A stretch of DNA of 38,774 nt from Sulfurivermis sp041678005 (GTDB taxonomy: Bacteria; Pseudomonadota; Gammaproteobacteria; Thiohalomonadales; Thiohalomonadaceae). Of the stretch, positions 34,037 through 38,774 are shown piece by piece. Location of the stretch: assembly GCA_041678005.1 (NCBI GenBank), contig JBAYOW010000019.1:1-38774 (forward strand), read 5' to 3'. The position numbers and the translations under genes were made by a program. The notes under the pieces are model-generated. The model searched no databases, was not told the DNA's origin, and was given only the letters and a program-made list of their open reading frames with translations. How positions within the stretch are numbered: position 1 is the stretch's first letter; each line of letters starts with the position of its first letter.

Positions 34037-35488
34037 TTACTTCTTAACACCCTCGGCGACACGATCTCCCAGATTTTTGTCCACGTTACGCCAGTACTCG
34101 ATTGCGCGGGTCAGCACCTTGTCCGACACGCCAGCTTTGAGGTGGCCGACAATATTGCTGACCAGGCGGTCACGGGCGGCATCATCAAGCACCTCGCGCA
34201 CCAGTGTACCAGCCTGGCCCCAGTCATCGTCGTCCGAGCGCAGTGTATAGGCCTTGCGCACCATGTCGCCATCGGCATGCCATAGCCCGGCTTCGTCGGT
34301 CAACGATGGATCAGCCGCCGGGCCACCATAGGAATTCGGTGCATACACCGGATCGGTGACATTCTGCGTTCGCATGGCACCATCCTTGCTGTAACTGTGG
34401 ACGGGAGCCTGCGGACGATTGACGGGGATTTGCTTGTAGTTTGTGCCGAGGCGCGCACGGTGCGCGTCGGAATAAGAAAAGCCACGCGCCAGCAGCATCT
34501 TGTCCGGCGATAGACCGATGCCGCGCACCAGATTATTCGGCTCAAAGGCGGCCTGCTCGATCTCGGTGTGGAAGTCGGTTGGGTTGCGGTCAAGCGTTAG
34601 GCGACCGACCTCGATCAGAGGGTAATCTGCGTGCGGCCATACCTTGGTCAGATCGAAAGGATTGAATCGATAGGCTCTCGCCTCCTCGAACGGCATGATC
34701 TGCATGTGCAGCGTCCAACTCGGATAATCGCCGCGCTTGATGGATTCGAACAGATCACGGCGATGATAGTCGCCGTCTGTACCGGCCAGGCGGTCGGCTT
34801 CGTCCTGGCTCAGAAATTCGATACCCTGGTTAGTCTTGAAGTGATACTTGACCCAGAATTTGTCGCCGGCAGAATTGACCCACGTATATGTGTGGCTGGA
34901 AAAGCCGTCCATGTGCCGCCATGTTTTCGGTATGCCGCGATCACCCATCAGCCAGGTAACCTGGTGAGCAGTTTCAGGTGACAGCGTCCAGAAATCCCAT
35001 TGCATGTCGTGGTCGCGCAGATCACTGTCGGCACGACGTTTCTGTGAACGGATGAAGTGTTGGAACTTCAGTGGATCACGCAAGAAAAACACCGGCGTGT
35101 TATTGCCGACCATGTCGTAGTTTCCCTCGCTGGTATAAAATTTCAGTGCAAAACCGCGTGGGTCACGCCAGGTGTCCGGGCTGCCGCGTTCGCCAGCAAC
35201 GGTCGAGAAGCGGATCAGCGTATCGGTCTTGACGCCGGGCTGAAACAGCGCGGCGCGGGTATACATGCTAACGTCTTTTGTCACCTCGAAATGGCCGAAA
35301 GCACCACCGCCCTTGGCATGCGGCTGTCGCTCAGGAATGCGCTCGCGATTGAACATCGCCATTTGTTCGATCAAATAATGATCGTGTAATACGATCGGGC
35401 CATCGGCCCCAATGGTCAACGAGTGTTCGTCGCTGGCAACCGGGATGCCGGCGTCGTTGGTAGTGGGCTTGTTTCGCTTGCTAGTCAT
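34037..35488 (-). CDS. katA: Monofunctional haem catalase (small-subunit, clade 3 type)
   Basis: From the ATG at 35488 (AGGAGAG just upstream) the protein is 483 residues, the small-subunit length. It has the catalytic His57 in QPHAKGGGAFGHFEV, the signature RFSTVAGERGSPDTWRDPRG, the distal Asn in VGNNTPVFFLRDP (129-130), and the haem-ligand Tyr339 in RGFSYSDAHRARLG. It breaks hydrogen peroxide into water and oxygen. The open frame reaches 33 codons further upstream, but that part is unlike catalases and lacks a ribosome site. The gene name is by type only. It sits alone, with a possible terminator after it, and its leader region holds no clear OxyR site by eye. Confidence 0.93.
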   Translation of the reverse strand: MTSKRNKPTTNDAGIPVASDEHSLTIGADGPIVLHDHYLIEQMAMFNRERIPERQPHAKGGGAFGHFEVTKDVSMYTRAALFQPGVKTDTLIRFSTVAGERGSPDTWRDPRGFALKFYTSEGNYDMVGNNTPVFFLRDPLKFQHFIRSQKRRADSDLRDHDMQWDFWTLSPETAHQVTWLMGDRGIPKTWRHMDGFSSHTYTWVNSAGDKFWVKYHFKTNQGIEFLSQDEADRLAGTDGDYHRRDLFESIKRGDYPSWTLHMQIMPFEEARAYRFNPFDLTKVWPHADYPLIEVGRLTLDRNPTDFHTEIEQAAFEPNNLVRGIGLSPDKMLLARGFSYSDAHRARLGTNYKQIPVNRPQAPVHSYSKDGAMRTQNVTDPVYAPNSYGGPAADPSLTDEAGLWHADGDMVRKAYTLRSDDDDWGQAGTLVREVLDDAARDRLVSNIVGHLKAGVSDKVLTRAIEYWRNVDKNLGDRVAEGVKK

Positions 35489-35790
35489 GGCTCTCTCCTG
35501 TATTCGAGTGTGGATAAGATCGCACACTGAAAGTCTTGAACATAAAGAATATGTCCAACGTATTGTTTTTTTGAATCTAATTTGCAATTACAACGCCAAT
35601 CCACCGCTGGTTTTAAGGCTGTTTAGCGTGGATTTGGCTAATCTGAATCAATATGATTTAGTGTAGATGGTTTTGCGCACACAATCAGATTATTTGAAGA
35701 AGGGCGACAGCGTCGACTACTCCTGTGGACGTCTACGGCTCAAACGAATATAAACGGGCCAGAGGTGCATTCAATTCAAATACCGTCTAA
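35489..35790. other. Upstream region of catalase
   Basis: No gene is visible. An imperfect inverted repeat (about 35593-35637; GCCAATCCACCGC against GCGTGGATTTGGC) lies here. The promoter of katA must be in this stretch, but I see no convincing -35/-10 pair. Confidence 0.5.
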
Positions 35791-35930
35791 GGAAGCACTG
35801 AATAATGTTGGCGAGGCAGTCAAGGCTAGGCAAAAAACGGCGAAAAAGCGCAGTTTACACGTAGTAAATGAGCATTTTGAGTCGTTTTTTAACACCGCCC
35901 TGACAACGCAGGTAATTATTCAGCGTTTCC
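35791..35930. mobile_element. 140-bp MITE with IS5-like ends and a CTAA target duplication
   Basis: The ends GGAAGCACTGAATAAT (35791-35806) and ATTATTCAGCGTTTCC (35915-35930) are inverted with 14 of 16 positions matching. CTAA flanks both sides (35787-35790 and 35931-35934), a 4-bp target duplication. IS5-group elements insert at YTAR with 4-bp duplications and have ends starting GGAAG, so this looks like a non-autonomous IS5-type MITE. It has no transposase, and any short frame inside is spurious. It lies between catalase and the ArsR-rhodanese gene. Confidence 0.82.
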
Positions 35931-35997
35931 CTAATGCTCTCCCATCCCACCTACACCCCTTGCACGCTAGAGACGCTAGCAGCGTAGACAGCCGTAA

Positions 35998-36669
35998 CTA
36001 GTCGGACTGTTCAGACTCCACCGGCAGCCCAGCGACCTTCCATTCCGGATAACCATCTTCCAGGCGGCGGGCCTGCAGGCCACGCTGGCGCAGGTGCGCG
36101 ACGGCATCGAAGGCCAGCAGGCAATAGGGACCTCGGCAGTAGGCGACCACCTCACGGTCGGGGTGCAGCTCGCCAAGTCGTAGCGCCAGTTCACCAAGTG
36201 GGATGTTGATGGCTCCTGGCAGATGCCCGGCGGCGAATTCCTCTGGTGGGCGCACGTCCAGGACAGTAATTTCACCGGCGCGCGCCCGTGCCAGCAGCTC
36301 GGCGGCGGGCACGGGTTCGAGGCTGTCCTTGGTATCCAGATAGGCGCTGACCAACTGCGCGACCTCGGCCAGGTGGCGGTCCGCCACGCGGCGCAGGCCG
36401 TCGAACAGCGATACCACATCGTCTCCCGACAAGCTGTAGTAGACGCGCTGTCCATCCTTGCGTGAGGTGACCAGACCGGCCTGTCTTAACTGCTGCAGGT
36501 GTTGAGAGGTGTTGGCTATGCTCAGTCCCGATACCAGGGCGAGCGCATCCACGCTGCGCTCACCCTGGGCGAGGTGTTCGATGAGTTCCAGACGGTTGGC
36601 GTTGCTCAGAGCCTTGCCGATGCGGGCGAACTGGGCGAACAGGTCGTGTTTCACATTTCCGCTTGACAT
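35998..36669 (-). CDS. ArsR-family regulator fused to a rhodanese domain
   Basis: The 223-residue protein has a winged-helix ArsR-type domain (about 8-105; NRLELIEHLAQGERSV and SGLSIANTSQHLQQLRQAGLV, with the recognition helix near 50-62) and a rhodanese domain (about 120-218). The rhodanese active site is CRGPYC, cysteines 178 and 183. The DNA-binding half has no cysteine, so it cannot use the thiol switch of BigR or SqrR and any sulfane-sulfur sensing should go through the rhodanese site; that is inference. GGAG lies 9 bases before the ATG. It diverges from a periplasmic rhodanese operon and probably represses it and itself through the operator at 36691-36712. Confidence 0.9.
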   Translation of the reverse strand: MSSGNVKHDLFAQFARIGKALSNANRLELIEHLAQGERSVDALALVSGLSIANTSQHLQQLRQAGLVTSRKDGQRVYYSLSGDDVVSLFDGLRRVADRHLAEVAQLVSAYLDTKDSLEPVPAAELLARARAGEITVLDVRPPEEFAAGHLPGAINIPLGELALRLGELHPDREVVAYCRGPYCLLAFDAVAHLRQRGLQARRLEDGYPEWKVAGLPVESEQSD

Positions 36670-36690
36670 GCAGTGATCTCCGGGTTAGCT

Positions 36691-36712
36691 TATTCAAGCA
36701 TTCAATTGAATA
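36691..36712. promoter_or_regulatory. Likely ArsR-type operator between divergent sulfur genes
   Basis: TATTCAA-N8-TTGAATA forms a 22-bp inverted repeat, and a perfect 12-bp palindrome, ATTCAATTGAAT, lies within its right part (36700-36711). It sits about 22 bases upstream of the regulator ATG, a good place for autoregulation by an ArsR-family dimer. Confidence 0.7.
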
Positions 36713-36774
36713 TATATCTGTTTACTTATTGTCAGGCACTGTTGTCTGGCATGCAACCTTGGCGAGGAGGGGAT

Positions 36775-36960
36775 ATGGAGTTCGAACAGCTCATGCGGGC
36801 ACCTGCCGACAGCGTTTTTTTGATACCTCGCCGTTATGCTGAAGGACATAACCAGGTGCATGGAAGACCGTCGACATTACACCGAAATGGCGGGCGGCGG
36901 GCTTACCGCTGGCCAAAGCCTGAATTTTCAATAACTTTTTTAGCCAAGGGATCTTCATGA
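36775..36960 (+). CDS. Small ORF (61 aa) before the rhodanese gene, doubtful
   Basis: A strong GAGGAGGGG (36764-36772) precedes ATG 36775, and the 61-codon frame ends in an ATGA overlap with the rhodanese start. The sequence begins MEFEQLMRAPADSVFLIPRR and shows no conserved domain. In a second frame the same DNA gives DITPKWRAAGLPLAKA then a stop, resembling a rhodanese tail. It could therefore be a translated leader peptide, or the relic of a small rhodanese-like gene with frameshifts. I lean slightly to a relic. Confidence 0.35.
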   Translation: MEFEQLMRAPADSVFLIPRRYAEGHNQVHGRPSTLHRNGGRRAYRWPKPEFSITFLAKGSS

Positions 36961-37412
36961 ATAAAACGCTTATTGCATTGTTTGTCGGTTTTAGCCTGCT
37001 GGGCGCACCGGCCTATGCGGAAGACAGCCCTGCCATCGTCGATGCGCTTTCCGGGTATATGGATTTTGCTGAGTATAGCAGCAGCCTGATCTGGCCGGAG
37101 CAGATCCCGAAAGATGACTGGAGCAAGGTCTTCATCGTCGATGCGCGTGATGCCGAGCAGTTCGCTAAAGAACACATCCCCGGCGCGGTCAACATCGACT
37201 GGCGGCAATCGGTGGCACGACGCAGTGAACTGCCAACAGACCGCATGGTGGTGATGTATTGCAATTCCGGCTCACTGTCTGCGCAAGCGGTGTTCGCCCT
37301 GCGTCTGCTTGGTTACGAAAATGTGAAGGTGCTGCAGGACGGCATAGAAGGCTGGAAAGTCAAGGGCGGCTTTGAGGCCCACGCGCGTGTCAGCAAGGCC
37401 GCAGGGCACTGA
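36957..37412 (+). CDS. Periplasmic single-domain rhodanese
   Basis: The 151-residue product has a signal peptide cleaved near AYAED (about residue 21). A single rhodanese domain follows, with the active-site cysteine 102 in MYCNSGSLSAQ, IVDARDAEQFAKEHIPG before it and GIEGWK after. Rhodaneses carry sulfane sulfur as a persulfide; the periplasmic location suggests it handles thiosulfate- or sulfide-derived sulfur outside the cytoplasm. AAGGGA precedes the ATG. A sulfite-exporter-like gene follows 59 bases later, and the operon is divergent from the ArsR-rhodanese regulator, which may control it. Confidence 0.9.
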   Translation: MNKTLIALFVGFSLLGAPAYAEDSPAIVDALSGYMDFAEYSSSLIWPEQIPKDDWSKVFIVDARDAEQFAKEHIPGAVNIDWRQSVARRSELPTDRMVVMYCNSGSLSAQAVFALRLLGYENVKVLQDGIEGWKVKGGFEAHARVSKAAGH

Positions 37413-37471
37413 AGCTATGCCGTCGATTGAAGTGTGGTTCATCTGTTCGTTTGATTTAATTAGGAGTTGAT

Positions 37472-38263
37472 ATGGGTATTCTTGCGATCCTCGCGGGTAT
37501 AGCAACCGGTATTGTGCTGGGCCTGTTCGGCAGCGGTGGCTCGATCATCGCCACACCAGCGCTACTATATTTGCTCGATGTAGCACCCAAGTCGGCCATC
37601 GCCATGAGCATGGGCATAGTTGCAGTGACGGCAACTATAGCCGCGCTGGACAACTGGAAGCGCGGTAACGTGGACGTTTCAGTGGCGGCCGTGTTCGGCC
37701 TGTTCGGTGTGGTCGGCACCTACGCCGGGGCGCGTATCGGCGTGGTGACTCCAGTCGTCATCCAGCTTGTAGTGTTCGCCCTGGTTATGTATGCGGCTGC
37801 CTGGCGCATGCTCAAGCCAACCCGGATCGCAGCTCACGCACCCGGCAATGTATCGGTGTCTGGCAATGAGGCGGTACTGGGTTTTAACGGTATGTTTTCT
37901 CCACATATGGCGCAGATGGCCATGCACGGCATTGGCGTTGGAGTGCTCACTGGCTTTGTTGGCGTTGGCGGCGGCTTTCTTATCGTCCCCGCCCTGGTGC
38001 TGCTCTCGCGCATCCCTATGAAGACTGCGGTCGGCACCTCACTCGCCATCGTCGCCGTCAAGTCCTATGCAGGCTTCGCCGGCTATATGGGCGCGGTGCC
38101 CATTGACTGGGCACTAATGGGCGGGTTCACCGCAGTCACCGTGGTGGCCAGCTTTGTTGGTACGCGGATCGCTCACCGTTTTTCGCAGGACGCCCTGAAG
38201 CGTGGTTTCGCGGTATTCCTGTTGTTCGTCGCTAGTTACATCTTGCTGAAAAGCGTTCTATAA
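37472..38263 (+). CDS. TauE/SafE family (TSUP) membrane transporter
   Basis: The 263-residue protein is almost all membrane helix, about 8 segments, with the two inverted repeats typical of TSUP: GIVLGLFGSGGSIIATPALLYLL near the N-terminus and GFVGVGGGFLIVPALVLL near 160, each with the conserved glycine motif. TSUP proteins export or import sulfite, thiosulfate or other small organosulfur ions; the substrate here is inferred from its rhodanese neighbour. AGGAG lies just upstream of the ATG. The next gene follows after 14 bases, so the rhodanese, this transporter and the unknown protein form an operon. Confidence 0.9.
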   Translation: MGILAILAGIATGIVLGLFGSGGSIIATPALLYLLDVAPKSAIAMSMGIVAVTATIAALDNWKRGNVDVSVAAVFGLFGVVGTYAGARIGVVTPVVIQLVVFALVMYAAAWRMLKPTRIAAHAPGNVSVSGNEAVLGFNGMFSPHMAQMAMHGIGVGVLTGFVGVGGGFLIVPALVLLSRIPMKTAVGTSLAIVAVKSYAGFAGYMGAVPIDWALMGGFTAVTVVASFVGTRIAHRFSQDALKRGFAVFLLFVASYILLKSVL

Positions 38264-38277
38264 AAGGAGAAACAGAT

Positions 38278-38700
38278 ATGAAACGTCTTATTCCCGCATT
38301 TGTTGCATCATTGGCCTTCACGAGTATGGTCTCGCCAGTTTCCGCGGCGGCCCCCGGCGCAACTGAGATTAACGGACAGAAAGTGCTCACCATGGTAGTG
38401 CGCGAACCGCCCGGGATGCGCTGCAACAACAACATACTGGTTGCGGCTGAGATGGCCAATCTTTACAAGATGTCAGTGCTGGTGGTACCGGCATCGCTTG
38501 CCCCCAACTCAAAAGCGCCCGCTGTGTATTGGGGCGATCAGAGCGTCGCCGAGGACGGCGGTGAATTTAATGGTATGGTGAGTCGTGTACAGTTGGAGGA
38601 TATCCTGGAAATAGACGGTGTCCCCAAATATGACAAGCAGGGCCTTTTGCTACAGAAAAATGAGTTCGAGGGCCTTAAATCAGCCGTCAAAGGAGAGTGA
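38278..38700 (+). CDS. Small exported protein of unknown function with one cysteine
   Basis: I do not recognise this 140-residue product. It has a clear signal peptide (MKRLIPAFVA, hydrophobic core, cleavage near VSAAAPGA at about 24-26). The mature part has one cysteine, Cys49, in REPPGMRCNNNILVAA. AAAGGAGAAA lies before the ATG. It follows the TSUP gene by 14 bases and precedes a clear terminator, so it is the last gene of a sulfur-related operon. A periplasmic sulfur-carrier or binding role would suit the context and its single cysteine, but that is inference. Confidence 0.82.
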   Translation: MKRLIPAFVASLAFTSMVSPVSAAAPGATEINGQKVLTMVVREPPGMRCNNNILVAAEMANLYKMSVLVVPASLAPNSKAPAVYWGDQSVAEDGGEFNGMVSRVQLEDILEIDGVPKYDKQGLLLQKNEFEGLKSAVKGE

Positions 38701-38733
38701 TGGGCACGCGGGCAAAGGGGGCATAATTGCAAG

Positions 38734-38770
38734 ACATGCGCTGGTGCTTGCTTGACCCAGCGCATGTTTG
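38734..38770 (+). terminator. Intrinsic terminator of the rhodanese operon
   Basis: ACATGCGCTGG (38734-38744) pairs perfectly with CCAGCGCATGT (38757-38767) around a 12-base loop, followed by a short T-rich stretch. It lies 33 bases after the last stop. Confidence 0.82.
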
Positions 38771-38774
38771 GTTG

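Noticed and set aside
33804..34250. 148-codon forward frame over the catalase end
   Set aside because: It runs antisense into katA and shows no domain.
35489..35587. N-terminal extension of catalase by 33 codons
   Set aside because: The extra part is unlike catalase, and AGGAGAG fits the ATG at 35488.
35765..36001. 78-codon forward frame spanning the MITE
   Set aside because: Most of it is the transposable element itself and has no coding features.
1..38774. CRISPR arrays, tRNA and rRNA genes, prophage genes
   Set aside because: No regularly spaced repeats, no tRNA or rRNA signature and no phage structural genes were seen by eye.

Overview
The window looks like chromosomal DNA of a gammaproteobacterium. 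It has a dapA-bamC-metallohydrolase block, parE/parC, a FimX-type protein near psd, and a mogA/prmB/hemN/aroC run; BamC and FimX are typical of that class. Haem, cytochrome, rhodanese and sulfite-exporter-like genes suggest a respiring, sulfur-handling free-living bacterium. The species cannot be named from the sequence.

Layout. 0-1.6 kb: a divergent AmmeMemoRadiSam pair, with the MEMO1-like gene running off the left edge. 1.6-8 kb: DUF481 outer-membrane protein, mogA, prmB, a small conserved gene, hemN, aroC and an MFS permease, all forward. 8-11 kb: dapA, bamC and a YycJ-like metallohydrolase. 11-17.7 kb: a chemoreceptor ending in a clear terminator, then parE, a CbiX-type chelatase and parC with overlapping ends. 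17.9-22.4 kb, reverse: a SulP permease and a membrane class III cyclase coupled to a lipoprotein. 22.6-27.6 kb, reverse: psd, a PilZ-like gene broken by one in-frame amber codon, and fimX, all likely tied to c-di-GMP and type IV pili.

From about 27.8 kb the DNA is visibly more G+C-rich and looks accessory: an HD-GYP protein, an outer-membrane porin-like protein, and a reverse cluster encoding SHP (DUF1924 cytochrome c), a dihaem cytochrome c, a PepSY protein and a ferric-reductase-like flavocytochrome b. A catalase, a MITE with IS5-type features, an ArsR-rhodanese regulator and a forward rhodanese / TauE-SafE / unknown periplasmic protein operon follow.

The strongest new signal is in the SHP cluster. 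Two copies of a 37-bp operator lie upstream of SHP and upstream of PepSY. Each has four half-sites at exactly 11-bp steps (TGAA, TGAA, TTCA, TTCA). Just beyond the SHP copy is a short decayed remnant of an OmpR-type response regulator on the other strand. This looks like a redox operon that kept its operators but lost its local regulator. The other notable points are the amber codon in the PilZ-like gene, an ArsR-rhodanese regulator with no cysteine in its DNA-binding half, and the MITE.
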